Below, piece by piece: positions 54,144-64,000 of a stretch of 64,000 bases of DNA. The notes below the pieces were generated by a model, which worked only from the letters and a program-made list of their open reading frames with translations, was not told the origin of the DNA and ran no database searches. The DNA comes from Thermus thermophilus HB8 (GTDB lineage: Bacteria > Deinococcota > Deinococci > Deinococcales > Thermaceae). Numbering within the stretch: the first letter of the stretch is position 1; each line of letters opens with the position of its first letter. A program made the position numbers and the translations under genes. The stretch is from the NCBI RefSeq assembly GCF_000091545.1, contig NC_006461.1, forward strand, positions 980,705-1,044,704, given 5' to 3'.

Positions 54144-55375
54144 TCATCGCTGGCTTGGACGTAGGCACCACCAAGGTCACCACCGTCATCGGGGAGCTCG
54201 CCCCTGACGGCGTTTTGGACATCATCGGCGAGGGCACCGTCCCCTCCCAGGGGCTGCGGCGCGGGGTGGTGGTCAACCTGGAAAGGACCACGGAGGCCAT
54301 CCGCCAAAGCCTCTTCCAGGCGGAAAGGGTGGCCGGGGTCAAGGTGGAGCGGGTGGTGGTGGGCGTGGGTGGCCCCCACCTCAAAAGCGTCACCAGCCAC
54401 GGCCTCGCCGCCATCCGCCGCGGGCACACCATCGCCGAGGCGGACGTGGAGCGGGCCATAGAGCAGGCCAAGGCCTACCCCTTTGAAGGGGAGCTGGAGC
54501 TTTTGCACGCCCTGCCCCTGGAGTTCAAGGTGGACGGCCAGGAGGGAATCCGGGACCCCGTGGGGATGGCGGGGGTGCGCCTCGAGGTGGACGTCCACCT
54601 CATCGCCGCGGGCCGGGGCCCCCTCGCCAACCTGCGCCGGGCCGTGGAGGAAGCGGGCCTCGCCCTGGACGCCGTCTGCGTCCAGGCCCTGGCCAGCGGG
54701 CTCGCCGTCCTCACCCCCGAGGAGGAGGAGATGACCGTCCTCCTCCTGGACATCGGCGGCGGCACCACCGACGTGGCCGTCTTCCGGGGCGGAAGGCTCG
54801 CCCACTCGGCCGTGGTGCCCCTGGGCGGGGACCACGTGACCCACGACATCGCCCAGCTCCTCAAGATCCCCTTTGAGGAGGCGGAGCGGGTCAAGCGCAA
54901 GTACGGGGCCGCCCTGCCGGAGCTCGCCGACCCGGAGCTCGTCCTGGAGATCAACCAGGAGGGCGGCGCCCTGGGCGAGGTTCCGGCCCCGGAGCTCGCC
55001 CGCATCATCCGGCCGCGGATGCGGGAGATCCTCCACCTCGCGCGCCAGAGCGTGGACGAAACCCTGGGGCCTTTGGAGATCCAGGTCAACCGCGTGGTCC
55101 TCACGGGGGGCGGGGCCCTCCTCCGGGGCACCGACCTCCTCGCCCGGCAGCAGTACGGCCTCCCCGTGCGGGTGGGCAAGCCCCAGGGGGTTTCGGGGCT
55201 TACGGACGTGGTCGCCTCCCCCGCCCACGCGGCGGCGGTGGGGCTCGTCCGCTACAGGGCAAGCCTCCCCCTAAAGCCCCTGGAGGCCAAGCGGATCAGG
55301 GAAAAACCGGAGGACAAGCCCAAGGGCGAGGGGCTTTGGGCCAGGATCAAGGAGTTTCTGAGCAACCTGTTCTAG
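54140..55375 (+). CDS. ftsA: cell division protein FtsA
   Basis: Actin-like membrane tether of FtsZ, 411 residues. Phosphate-1 loop IIAGLDVGTTKVTTVIGE, the 1C domain region, phosphate-2 LLLDIGGGTTDVAVF and adenosine loop VLTGGGALLRGTDLLA are present. The C-terminus ends GLWARIKEFLSNLF, an amphipathic membrane-targeting helix. The ATG at 54140 is fixed by the ATGA overlap with ftsQ; seven upstream codons in frame are not FtsA-like. Confidence 0.96.
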   Translation: MIIAGLDVGTTKVTTVIGELAPDGVLDIIGEGTVPSQGLRRGVVVNLERTTEAIRQSLFQAERVAGVKVERVVVGVGGPHLKSVTSHGLAAIRRGHTIAEADVERAIEQAKAYPFEGELELLHALPLEFKVDGQEGIRDPVGMAGVRLEVDVHLIAAGRGPLANLRRAVEEAGLALDAVCVQALASGLAVLTPEEEEMTVLLLDIGGGTTDVAVFRGGRLAHSAVVPLGGDHVTHDIAQLLKIPFEEAERVKRKYGAALPELADPELVLEINQEGGALGEVPAPELARIIRPRMREILHLARQSVDETLGPLEIQVNRVVLTGGGALLRGTDLLARQQYGLPVRVGKPQGVSGLTDVVASPAHAAAVGLVRYRASLPLKPLEAKRIREKPEDKPKGEGLWARIKEFLSNLF

Positions 55376-55387
55376 AGGGAGGGGGGT

Positions 55388-56446
55388 ATGGAAGGAGCGG
55401 TCATCAAGGTCATCGGGCTCGGGGGTGCGGGGAACAACGCGGTGAACCGCATGATTGAGGCGGGGCTTTCCGGCGTGGAGTTCATCGCCGCCAACACGGA
55501 CGCCCAGGTGCTGGCCAAAAGCCTCGCCGACCACCGGATCCAGCTCGGGGAGAAGCTCACCCGGGGCCTCGGGGCCGGGGCCAACCCCGAGATTGGGGAG
55601 AAGGCGGCCCTCGAGGCCGAGGACCTCATCGCCGAGGCCCTGGAGGGGGCGGACCTCGTCTTCATCACCGCGGGCATGGGGGGCGGCACGGGAACGGGAA
55701 GCGCCCCCGTGGTCGCCGACATCGCCAAGCGGCTCGGCGCCCTCACCGTGGCGGTGGTGACGCGCCCCTTCAGCTTTGAGGGCCCCAAGCGCATGCGCGC
55801 CGCCGAGGAGGGCATCAAAAAGCTCAAAGAGCGGGTGGACGCCATGGTGGTGGTCCAGAACGACCGCCTCCTCTCCGCCGTGGACAAGAAGATGACCTTA
55901 AAAGACGCCTTTCTCATCGCCGACCGGGTGCTGTACCACGGGGTCAAGGGCATCACCGACGTCATCAACCTCCCCGGCCTCATCAACGTGGACTTCGCCG
56001 ACGTCAAGGCCCTCCTGGAGGGCGCGGGCCAGGTGCTCATGGGCATCGGGGCGGGGCGCGGGGAGAACCGGGTGGAGGAGGCGGCCAAAAGCGCCATCCA
56101 CAGCCCCCTCCTGGAGCGCTCCATTGAAGGGGCCAAAAGGCTCCTCCTCAACGTGGTGGGCTCCGAGGAGCTCTCCCTCATGGAGGCCGCCGAGGTGGTG
56201 GAAAGGATCCGGGAGGCCACGGGCCACGAGGACGTGGACATCCTCTACGGGGTCACCTACGACGAGCGGGCCCAGGACGAGCTCCGGGTCATCCTCATCG
56301 CCGCGGGCTTCGCGGAGAGCACCGTGGTGCCCCGCCCCGCCCGCCCCGTGGACTTCCCCACGGGCCACGTGGACCTGACGAACTACGACATCCCCGCCTT
56401 CATCCGCTACGGGGACGGGGACTACCCGCCCAGGCGGGGCAACTGA
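55388..56446 (+). CDS. ftsZ: cell division GTPase FtsZ
   Basis: Tubulin-like GTPase forming the Z ring, 352 residues. N-terminal IKVIGLGGAGNNAVNRMIEAGL, tubulin signature AGMGGGTGTGSAPVVADIAK, and T7-loop region LPGLINVDFADVKALL. A very short linker leads to the conserved C-terminal peptide YDIPAFIRYGD, which binds FtsA. GAGGGAGGGGGG precedes the ATG, a strong ribosome binding site 12 nt after ftsA, consistent with high expression. Confidence 0.98.
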   Translation: MEGAVIKVIGLGGAGNNAVNRMIEAGLSGVEFIAANTDAQVLAKSLADHRIQLGEKLTRGLGAGANPEIGEKAALEAEDLIAEALEGADLVFITAGMGGGTGTGSAPVVADIAKRLGALTVAVVTRPFSFEGPKRMRAAEEGIKKLKERVDAMVVVQNDRLLSAVDKKMTLKDAFLIADRVLYHGVKGITDVINLPGLINVDFADVKALLEGAGQVLMGIGAGRGENRVEEAAKSAIHSPLLERSIEGAKRLLLNVVGSEELSLMEAAEVVERIREATGHEDVDILYGVTYDERAQDELRVILIAAGFAESTVVPRPARPVDFPTGHVDLTNYDIPAFIRYGDGDYPPRRGN

Positions 56447-56459
56447 GCCTCCTCTTCCC

Positions 56460-56960
56460 GTGGTCGTGGCCGGCATAGACCCCGGGATCACCCACCTGGG
56501 CCTCGGGGTGGTGGCGGTGGAGGGGAAGGGGGCCCTCAAGGCCCGCCTCCTCCACGGGGAGGTGGTGAAGACCTCGCCGCAGGAGCCCGCAAAGGAGAGG
56601 GTGGGGCGGATCCACGCCCGGGTCCTGGAGGTCCTCCACCGCTTCCGGCCCGAGGCGGTGGCGGTGGAGGAGCAGTTCTTCTACCGCCAAAACGAGCTCG
56701 CCTACAAGGTGGGCTGGGCTCTGGGGGCCGTCCTGGTGGCGGCCTTTGAAGCGGGGGTGCCCGTCTACGCCTACGGCCCCATGCAGGTGAAGCAGGCCCT
56801 GGCGGGGCACGGCCACGCCGCCAAGGAGGAGGTGGCCCTCATGGTCCGGGGCATCCTGGGCCTGAAGGAGGCCCCGAGGCCAAGCCACCTGGCGGACGCC
56901 TTGGCCATCGCCCTGACCCACGCCTTCTACGCCCGCATGGGCACGGCGAAGCCCCTTTAG
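56460..56960 (+). CDS. ruvC: Holliday junction endonuclease RuvC
   Basis: Homodimeric resolvase of 166 residues, identical in layout to the crystallised T. thermophilus enzyme. Catalytic acids are in VAGIDPGITHLGLG (Asp7), VAVEEQFFY (Glu pair near 70) and PSHLADALAIALTH (His and Asp near 143-146). GTG start 13 nt after ftsZ without a clear gap, so it may be read with the dcw cluster. A palindromic repeat follows 6 nt after its stop. Confidence 0.96.
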   Translation: MVVAGIDPGITHLGLGVVAVEGKGALKARLLHGEVVKTSPQEPAKERVGRIHARVLEVLHRFRPEAVAVEEQFFYRQNELAYKVGWALGAVLVAAFEAGVPVYAYGPMQVKQALAGHGHAAKEEVALMVRGILGLKEAPRPSHLADALAIALTHAFYARMGTAKPL

Positions 56961-56966
56961 ATCCCA

Positions 56967-57030
56967 CCCCATGCTGGCTTGCGCCAGCATGGGGGCCCCG
57001 GCAAAAGGTCCTTAGGGAGCCTCCCCCGGC
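56967..57030 (+). repeat. dispersed palindromic repeat, copy 4
   Basis: 12-bp perfect arms CCCCATGCTGGC/GCCAGCATGGGG with loop TTGC (56967-56994), then tail GCCCCGGCAAAAGG and CTTAGGGAGCC. It lies between the ruvC stop and the stop of the convergent kinase-family gene, so it could end transcription from ruvC. Confidence 0.8.
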
Positions 57031-57056
57031 CCGTCGGACGAAAGGGTATAGACGCC

Positions 57057-57542
57057 CTAAAGCTTGTACCCCAGGCGCCGGAGGAGGTCCTTCCGCCAGG
57101 CCACCTCGGCCTCGTCCTCCACGCCCAAGGGGGTGAAGCCGTCCATGACCCCGAGGATGGCCCTCTGCTCCCCCTCCTCGGCCACCACCACCTTGAGGGG
57201 ATTGGCGGTGGCGGCGTAGATCCGGACCACCTCGGGGCAGGCCTTCACGGCGTGGAGGACGTTGATGGGGTAAAACCCCTCCCCCAGGACGATGAGGAAG
57301 ACGTGGCCGCAGGCGAGGTTGAGGAGGTTTTTCACGGCAAGCTCCACCAAGGCCTCGTCCGTCCCCGAGCGGCGGACGAGGCGCTTGCCGCTCGCCTCGG
57401 AGAAGGCGAGGCCGAACCGGATCCCGGGCACGGCGGTCACCAGGGCCTCGTGCAGGTCCTCCACCGTCTTGATGAAGTGGGCCTGGCCCAGGATGACGTT
57501 GAGGTTCTCGGGCTTCTCAATGGGAATAAGCTTGAGTTCCAT
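57057..57542 (-). CDS. adenosine-specific kinase family protein (DUF355)
   Basis: 161-residue protein of the small adenosine-specific kinase family found mainly in archaea and thermophiles. The blocks IPIEKPENLNVILGQAHFIKTVEDLHEAL, GIRFGLAFSEASGKRLVRRSGTD and FYPINVLHAVKACPEVVRIYAATANPL are characteristic. Activity has been inferred from structures; the physiological role is unclear. It is a single gene, convergent with ruvC and divergent from mqnC. Confidence 0.8.
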   Translation of the reverse strand: MELKLIPIEKPENLNVILGQAHFIKTVEDLHEALVTAVPGIRFGLAFSEASGKRLVRRSGTDEALVELAVKNLLNLACGHVFLIVLGEGFYPINVLHAVKACPEVVRIYAATANPLKVVVAEEGEQRAILGVMDGFTPLGVEDEAEVAWRKDLLRRLGYKL

Positions 57543-57586
57543 GCCCCGATTTTACCGAAGGCCACCTTGACCCGGGAAAGCGGGTG

Positions 57587-57592
57587 TAGGAT
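57587..57592 (+). promoter_or_regulatory. leaderless -10 box of mqnC
   Basis: TAGGAT 7 nt before the ATG at 57600. A TTGACC at 57567-57572 is only 14 bp upstream, too close for a normal -35. Confidence 0.5.
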
Positions 57593-57599
57593 GAAGGGC

Positions 57600-58733
57600 A
57601 TGGACGTCCTGGAGAAGGCCGTGGCCGGGGAGCGGCTTTCCGAGGCCGAGGTCCTAAGCCTCTTTGACCTCCCCTTGCCCGAGCTCGCCGCCGCCGCCCA
57701 CGAGGTGCGGCTTAAGAAGACCGACCCCGAGGTGGTGACCTTCCTCATTGACCGGAACATCAACTACACCAACGTCTGCACCGTGGCCTGCGCCTTCTGC
57801 GCCTTTTACCGCACCAAAAGGCAGAAGGACGCCTACACCCTGAGCTACGAGGAGATCGCGAGGAAAGTGGAGGAGCTCTACCAGGTGGGGGGCAGGCGGA
57901 TCCTCATGCAGGGGGGCGTGAACCCGGAGCTTCCCCTAGTGTGGTACCTGGACCTCCTCCGCTACCTCAAAAGCCGCTTCCCCGACCTTCGCATAGACGC
58001 CTTCAGCCCCGAGGAGATCCTGGGCCTAGAACGCCTCACGGGCCTTAGGGCGGAGGCGATCCTTGAAAAGCTAAAGGAAGCGGGCCTGGACGGCCTGCCC
58101 GGGGCCGGGGCGGAGATTTTGGTGGACGAGGTCCGCCTGAAGGCGGCCCCCGCCCGGATCCGGACGGCGGACTGGTACCGCATCGTGGACGCCGCCCAGG
58201 CCCTGGGGCTTTACACCCTCGCCACCATGGTCATCGGCTTCGGAGAAGGCCCCAAGGAGCGCACCGCCCACCTCCTGGGCCTTCGCGCCCAGCAGGACAG
58301 GGCCCTGGAGCGCTATGAGAACGGCTTCGCCGCCTTCGCCCTGTGGACCCTTCAGGTGGAGCACACCCGCTTAAAGGGCAAGGCCCCAGGGGCCACGGCC
58401 CACGAGTACCTGAAGACCCTCGCCGTCGCCCGCCTCGCCCTGGACAACTTCGCCCACTTCCAGGCCTCCTGGCCCACCCTGGGCTTCAAGGTGGCCCAGG
58501 CGGCCCTCTACTACGGAGCCGACGACTTCGGGAGCACCATGCTGGAGGAGAACGTGGTCTCGGCCGCGGGAGGGCACGGGCGCACCCACGCCACGGTGCG
58601 CCAGATCGTGCGCCACATCGTGGACGCGGGGTTTAAGCCGGCGGAACGGGACCCCCTCTACCGCATCCTCCGCTACCCCGACGCCGAGGCCATCCTCAGC
58701 GAGCCCGAGCCCGTGGAGCTCCCCCTCGCCTAA
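57600..58733 (+). CDS. mqnC: cyclic dehypoxanthine futalosine synthase MqnC (radical SAM)
   Basis: Radical SAM enzyme of the futalosine menaquinone pathway, 377 residues. The cluster motif is C60-x3-C64-x2-C67 (CTVACAFCAFYR) with ITY-type INYTNV before it, ILMQGGVNPELPLVWYLDLL, and the C-terminal FQASWPTLGFKVAQAALYYGADDFGSTMLEENVV. These features separate MqnC from MqnE and the F420 enzyme CofH fairly well. T. thermophilus is known to use this pathway. The ATG at 57600 is leaderless; an ATG three codons upstream is possible. Confidence 0.9.
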   Translation: MDVLEKAVAGERLSEAEVLSLFDLPLPELAAAAHEVRLKKTDPEVVTFLIDRNINYTNVCTVACAFCAFYRTKRQKDAYTLSYEEIARKVEELYQVGGRRILMQGGVNPELPLVWYLDLLRYLKSRFPDLRIDAFSPEEILGLERLTGLRAEAILEKLKEAGLDGLPGAGAEILVDEVRLKAAPARIRTADWYRIVDAAQALGLYTLATMVIGFGEGPKERTAHLLGLRAQQDRALERYENGFAAFALWTLQVEHTRLKGKAPGATAHEYLKTLAVARLALDNFAHFQASWPTLGFKVAQAALYYGADDFGSTMLEENVVSAAGGHGRTHATVRQIVRHIVDAGFKPAERDPLYRILRYPDAEAILSEPEPVELPLA

Positions 58734-59242
58734 GGGCAGTTCCCCGAGCGGTAGAGGTCGTAGTCGGTGTAGACCGAGGCCTGGTAGGGATCGCCTCCCC
58801 GCCGGGCATCGTAGCCGTTCCAGCCGTGCTTCACCTTGAGGAACCTAAGGCTTCCCACCCAGTAGAGCCTGGTGCCGGAGCCGTTGGCGTAGAGGAGGTA
58901 CTTGCTGCAGGTGTCCCCCAAGACCGTGTCGCCGCGGCTGTAGCGGCCGTTATTGTCGTCGTCCCGGTAGGCCACCACCCGGTAGCTCCCCTCGCTGGCC
59001 TCCGGGGGGAGCTCCATCAGGTAGCCCTTGGTGAGGCTCGGGTCTTTGATTTCCAGCTGGTTGTCGTAGTTCACCTGCCCCTCCGTCGTGAGGCCCACCA
59101 GGGCCAGGCGCAGGCCCTGGGCCACGCCGGACCAGTCCCCCTGGAACTCTCCGGAGACCTTAGGCCCCCCAAACCCCGGAAGGAGCCCACAGGCCCCGAG
59201 GAGGAGGCCGCCTGCCAGAACTAAAAAAGGCCACTGCCGCAT
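58730..59242 (-). CDS. secreted lipoprotein of unknown function
   Basis: 170-residue protein with a lipoprotein signal, MRQWPFLVLAGGLLLGAC, modified Cys at 18. The mature part is beta-rich, with VSGEFQGDWSG, an acidic turn DDDNNGRYSRGDTVLGD that resembles a calcium-binding loop, two further cysteines (GDTCSKYLLY and SGNCP) that could form a disulphide, and a Tyr/Gly-rich end. I do not recognise the family. Its 3' end overlaps mqnC by 4 nt on the other strand; trpA lies directly downstream of nothing shared and ends upstream by 19 nt on the same strand. Confidence 0.78.
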   Translation of the reverse strand: MRQWPFLVLAGGLLLGACGLLPGFGGPKVSGEFQGDWSGVAQGLRLALVGLTTEGQVNYDNQLEIKDPSLTKGYLMELPPEASEGSYRVVAYRDDDNNGRYSRGDTVLGDTCSKYLLYANGSGTRLYWVGSLRFLKVKHGWNGYDARRGGDPYQASVYTDYDLYRSGNCP

Positions 59243-59260
59243 GGGTTTACCCTCCAAGGC

Positions 59261-61287
<2,027 letters not shown>

Positions 61288-61302
61288 GCTTCGCTCCCTA
61301 AA

Positions 61303-61333
61303 GGCGCCTCGCGCCAAGACAACTCCCATCCTA
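61303..61333 (-). promoter_or_regulatory. trpBA leader: -10 box and hairpin
   Basis: -10 TAGGAT (61328-61333) and a 5-bp perfect stem GGCGC/GCGCC (61303-61315) before the trpB ATG. No Trp codons in a leader peptide were seen. Confidence 0.4.
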
Positions 61334-61352
61334 CCCCGGAGGGGCCTCCCGG

Positions 61353-61358
61353 TAAACT
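61353..61358 (+). promoter_or_regulatory. leaderless -10 box of thyX
   Basis: TAAACT 7 nt before the thyX ATG at 61366, divergent from trpBA. Confidence 0.55.
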
Positions 61359-61365
61359 CGGGGGG

Positions 61366-62178
61366 ATGGAAGGGCCTCTCACGATCCCGGTCTTGGACAA
61401 GGGCTTCGTCCGCCTGGTGGACCAGATGGGGGACGACCGCGCCATCGTCCAGGCGGCCCGGGTCTCCTACGGGGAAGGGACGAAGACGGTGCGGGAGGAC
61501 GCCGCCCTCATTGACTACCTCATGCGCCACCGCCACACGAGCCCCTTTGAGATGGTGGTCTTCAAGTTCCACGTCAAGGCCCCCATCTTCGTGGCGAGGC
61601 AGTGGTTCCGCCACCGCACGGCGAGCGTCAACGAGATCTCGGGGCGCTACTCCATCCTCAAGGAGGAGTTCTACGAGCCCGAGGCCTTCCGCAAGCAGGC
61701 GAAAAGAAACAAGCAGGCCTCGGAAGGGGCCCTCTTGGACGAGGAGGCCTTGGCCCTCCTAAGGAAGGTGCAACAGGAGGCCTACGGGGCCTACCGGGCC
61801 CTTCTGGAGAAGGGCGTGGCCCGGGAGATGGCCCGGATGGTCCTTCCCCTGAACCTCTACACCGAGTTCTACTGGAAGCAGGATCTGCACAACCTCTTCC
61901 ACTTCCTCAAGCTCCGCCTCGCCCCCGAGGCCCAGTGGGAGATCCGCCAGTACGCCCGGGCCATCGCCGAAATCGTCAAGGAAAGGGTCCCCCTCGCCTG
62001 GGCCGCCTTTGAGGAACACCTCCTGGAAGGGGCCTTCCTCTCCCGCACGGAGCTTAGGGCCCTAAGGGGCCTCTTGACCCCTGAGGTCTACGAGAAGGCC
62101 CTTTCCTCCTTGGGCCTTGGGGGAAGCCGCCTGAAGGAGGCCCTAGAGAAGGTCTTCGGGCCAGGGGAAGCCCTTTAG
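61366..62178 (+). CDS. thyX: flavin-dependent thymidylate synthase
   Basis: FAD-dependent methylation of dUMP to dTMP using methylenetetrahydrofolate and NADPH. The 270-residue protein contains the ThyX signature RHRTASVNEISGRYS, preceded by HRHTSPFEMVVFKFHVKAPIFVARQW. The C-terminal half carries TEFYWKQDLHNLFHFLKLRLAPEAQWEIRQYA. Leaderless start. Its last codon region overlaps the convergent ligA stop by 4 nt (TTTAGA). Confidence 0.97.
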   Translation: MEGPLTIPVLDKGFVRLVDQMGDDRAIVQAARVSYGEGTKTVREDAALIDYLMRHRHTSPFEMVVFKFHVKAPIFVARQWFRHRTASVNEISGRYSILKEEFYEPEAFRKQAKRNKQASEGALLDEEALALLRKVQQEAYGAYRALLEKGVAREMARMVLPLNLYTEFYWKQDLHNLFHFLKLRLAPEAQWEIRQYARAIAEIVKERVPLAWAAFEEHLLEGAFLSRTELRALRGLLTPEVYEKALSSLGLGGSRLKEALEKVFGPGEAL

Positions 62179-64000
62179 ACGAGCTCCTCCGCCTTCTTCC
62201 CCGTCCGCGCCTCCAGGAGCCGGTAGAGCTCCTCCTCCGTGAGGGTGGGGACCCCGAGGGCCCTGGCCTTCTCCAGCTTGCTCCCCGGGTTCTCCCCCAC
62301 CACGAGGTAGCTCGTCTTCCGGCTCACGGAGTCCGTCACCTTGGCCCCGAGGCGCCTTAGGAGGGCCTTCACCTCTTCCCGGGGGCGGGAAAGCTCCCCG
62401 GTGATCACGAAGGTGAGCCCTTTAAGGGCCTCCCCGCCCTTCTCCTTGGCCTCCATCTCCACCCCCGCCTCCTTGAGCCTCCGTACCAGGTCGCGGAAGG
62501 CGGGGTCCTTCAAGGTCTCCAGGATGGCCCTCGCCGTGAGCTCCCCCACCTCCTCCACCTCCAGGAGCTCCTCCAGGCTGGCCTCGAGGAGGCGGTCCAT
62601 GTTCCCGAAGCGGGCCGCCAGGTTCCGGGCCAAGACCTCCCCCACCCCGGGAAGCCCCAAGGCGTAGAGGAGGCGCTCCAGGCCTCTTTTCTTGCTCTCC
62701 TCTATCTGGCGGAGGAGGTTTTGGGCGCTCTTCTCCCCCATGCGCTCCAGGCCCACCAGGTCTTCCTTTCTCAAGCGGTAGAGGTCGGCCACGTCCTTGA
62801 CCAGCCCCTTTTCCAAAAGCCTCTCAATGAGCTTTTCCCCCAGGCCCTGGATGTCCATGGCCTTGCGGGAGGCGAAGTGGCGGATGGCCTCAAAGCGCTT
62901 GGCGGGGCACAAGGGGTTGGGGCAGCGGTGGACCTTCCCCTCCTTGAGGAGGCGGTGGCCGCACTCGGGGCAGGTCTCGGGCCAGCGAATGGGCCTTTCC
63001 TCCCCCGTGCGCCTCTCCTTGAGGACCCGGAGGACCTCGGGGATGACCCCGCCCGCCTTGTGCACCAAAACCCAGTCCCCGATGCGGATGTCCAACTCCT
63101 CTATGTAGCTCTCGTTGTGCAGGGTGACCCGGGAGACCTCGCTGCCCTCTAGGAAGACGGGCTCGAGGATCCCCACGGGGGTCACCCGCCCGGTGCGCCC
63201 CACCTGGAAGACCACGTCCAAAAGCCGGGTCTCCTTCTCCTCGGCGGGGAACTTGTAGGCGATGGCGAACCGGGGGGCGCGGGCGGTGTAGCCGAGCTCC
63301 CGCCAAAGGGCAAGCTCGTCCAGCTTCACCACCACCCCGTCCGCCTCAAAGGGAAGCGCCCGCCGCTTCTTGAGCCAGTCCTGGTAGACCGCCTCCACCC
63401 CTTCCGCCCCCACGGCCCGGGCGTAGCCGTGCTCCACGGGGAAGCCTTTTTCCTTGAGCCAGTGGAGGAGGGCAAACTGGGTCGCCACCCCTTCCCTCTC
63501 CACCTCCTCCAGCCCAAGCCCTAAGGCGTAGAAGGTGGCCCTGAGGCCCCGCTTGGCGGTGATGCGGGGGTCTTTTTGCCTTAAGGAACCCGCCGCCGCA
63601 TTCCTAGGGTTTTTGAAGATCCTCTCCCCCCGCTCCTCCAGCTCCTCGTTGAGCCGGAGGAAGGCCTCTATGGGCATGTAGACCTCCCCCCGGACCTCGA
63701 GGCGCTCCGGCACCCCCTTGAGCCTCCTCGGGATGGTGGGGATGGTGAGGAGGTTCTGGGTCACCTCCTCCCCCACCTCCCCGTCCCCCCGGGTGGCCCC
63801 GTAGACCAGGACCCCCTCCTCGTAGTAGAGGTTCACGGAAAGCCCGTCCACCTTGTGCTCCACGGTGTAGGCGAAGGGGCCCTTCCGCCCCAGGGCCCGT
63901 TCTATCCGCTCCTCAAAGGCCTTGAGCTCGTCAAGGTTAAAGGCGTTGTCCAAGGAGTACATGCGGGTGGGGTGGCGGACGGGGCGGAAGGTGGCCTCCA
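62175..64000 (-). CDS. ligA: NAD-dependent DNA ligase LigA, 5' part outside the window
   Basis: Seals nicks using NAD+. The window contains the C-terminal 608 or so residues; the first 70 or so lie beyond 64000. The nucleotidyl lysine is in AYTVEHKVDGLSVNLYY, followed by GDGEVGEEVTQNL, the OB fold, the four-cysteine zinc finger (CPECGHRL ... CPNPLCPAK), helix-hairpin-helix repeats (GLPGVGEVLARNL) and a C-terminal BRCT domain (LTFVITGELSRPREEV). The reading frame is open through the window edge with EATFRPVRHPTRMYSLDNAF, matching Thermus ligase. Confidence 0.97.
   Translation of the reverse strand, partial: EATFRPVRHPTRMYSLDNAFNLDELKAFEERIERALGRKGPFAYTVEHKVDGLSVNLYYEEGVLVYGATRGDGEVGEEVTQNLLTIPTIPRRLKGVPERLEVRGEVYMPIEAFLRLNEELEERGERIFKNPRNAAAGSLRQKDPRITAKRGLRATFYALGLGLEEVEREGVATQFALLHWLKEKGFPVEHGYARAVGAEGVEAVYQDWLKKRRALPFEADGVVVKLDELALWRELGYTARAPRFAIAYKFPAEEKETRLLDVVFQVGRTGRVTPVGILEPVFLEGSEVSRVTLHNESYIEELDIRIGDWVLVHKAGGVIPEVLRVLKERRTGEERPIRWPETCPECGHRLLKEGKVHRCPNPLCPAKRFEAIRHFASRKAMDIQGLGEKLIERLLEKGLVKDVADLYRLRKEDLVGLERMGEKSAQNLLRQIEESKKRGLERLLYALGLPGVGEVLARNLAARFGNMDRLLEASLEELLEVEEVGELTARAILETLKDPAFRDLVRRLKEAGVEMEAKEKGGEALKGLTFVITGELSRPREEVKALLRRLGAKVTDSVSRKTSYLVVGENPGSKLEKARALGVPTLTEEELYRLLEARTGKKAEELV

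Overview
The window is a core chromosomal segment of a Thermus, almost certainly T. thermophilus or a very close strain. The grounds are very high GC with G/C-ending third positions, short intergenic gaps, a DNA polymerase I of 834 residues with the Tth polymerase sequence, the MgtE, Gfh1, CzrB and RuvC sequences I recognise from this species, leaderless genes with a -10 box 6-8 nt before the start codon, and GTG/TTG starts. Nearly every base is coding. No transposase, prophage, CRISPR array or tRNA gene was seen.

Layout. Positions 1-3680 (minus strand) hold one translation/secretion operon, ffh-rpsP-khpA-rimM-trmD-rplS, behind a TTGACA/TATCCT promoter. Positions 3716-6280 carry a split methylmalonyl-CoA mutase with a hotdog thioesterase. 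Positions 6335-9275 are gfh1-lysS-czrB with their own promoter. Positions 9240-13905 form a long minus-strand run: NfeD-type protease, flotillin-like FloA, a small membrane protein, PhoH, YbeY, DgkA and a small zinc-finger protein. aroE diverges from it. A vapBC toxin-antitoxin module at 14851-15562 runs without a break into yigZ and polA. After polA come a DUF4143-type ATPase, glmM, a NYN-domain nuclease, queA, an ADP-ribosylglycohydrolase fusion, mgtE, a von Willebrand A membrane protein, the FMN-riboswitch-controlled ribD-ribE-ribBA operon, and tal-rho.

ileS follows with a complete T-box leader (Ile specifier ATC, alternative terminator), its promoter back-to-back with that of tal-rho. Next are an M24 peptidase, ftsX with a degenerate LytM (EnvC-like) gene, comF, mtnA, rpmE, a 59-residue membrane protein, and RNase P RNA with its terminator.

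Positions 42300-56446 are the division and cell wall (dcw) cluster: MraZ operator array, mraZ, rsmH, ftsL, ftsI, murF, a lipoprotein gene, mraY, murD, ftsW, murG, murC, murB, ftsQ, ftsA, ftsZ. ruvC follows. murE is absent, and both ftsW and murG carry a one-base frameshift. The window ends with an adenosine-specific kinase family gene, mqnC (menaquinone by the futalosine route), a secreted lipoprotein, trpBA, thyX and a partial ligA.

The most interesting non-genic signals are: a dispersed palindrome with a conserved tail present four times, always just after a stop codon; five in-phase MraZ boxes; a pair of palindromes 22 bp apart over the start of the DUF4143 gene; and an FMN riboswitch whose closing stem contains the ribD ribosome binding site. 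I see no wholly new multi-gene system here. The window is mainly housekeeping DNA with a few unusual regulatory and accessory elements.
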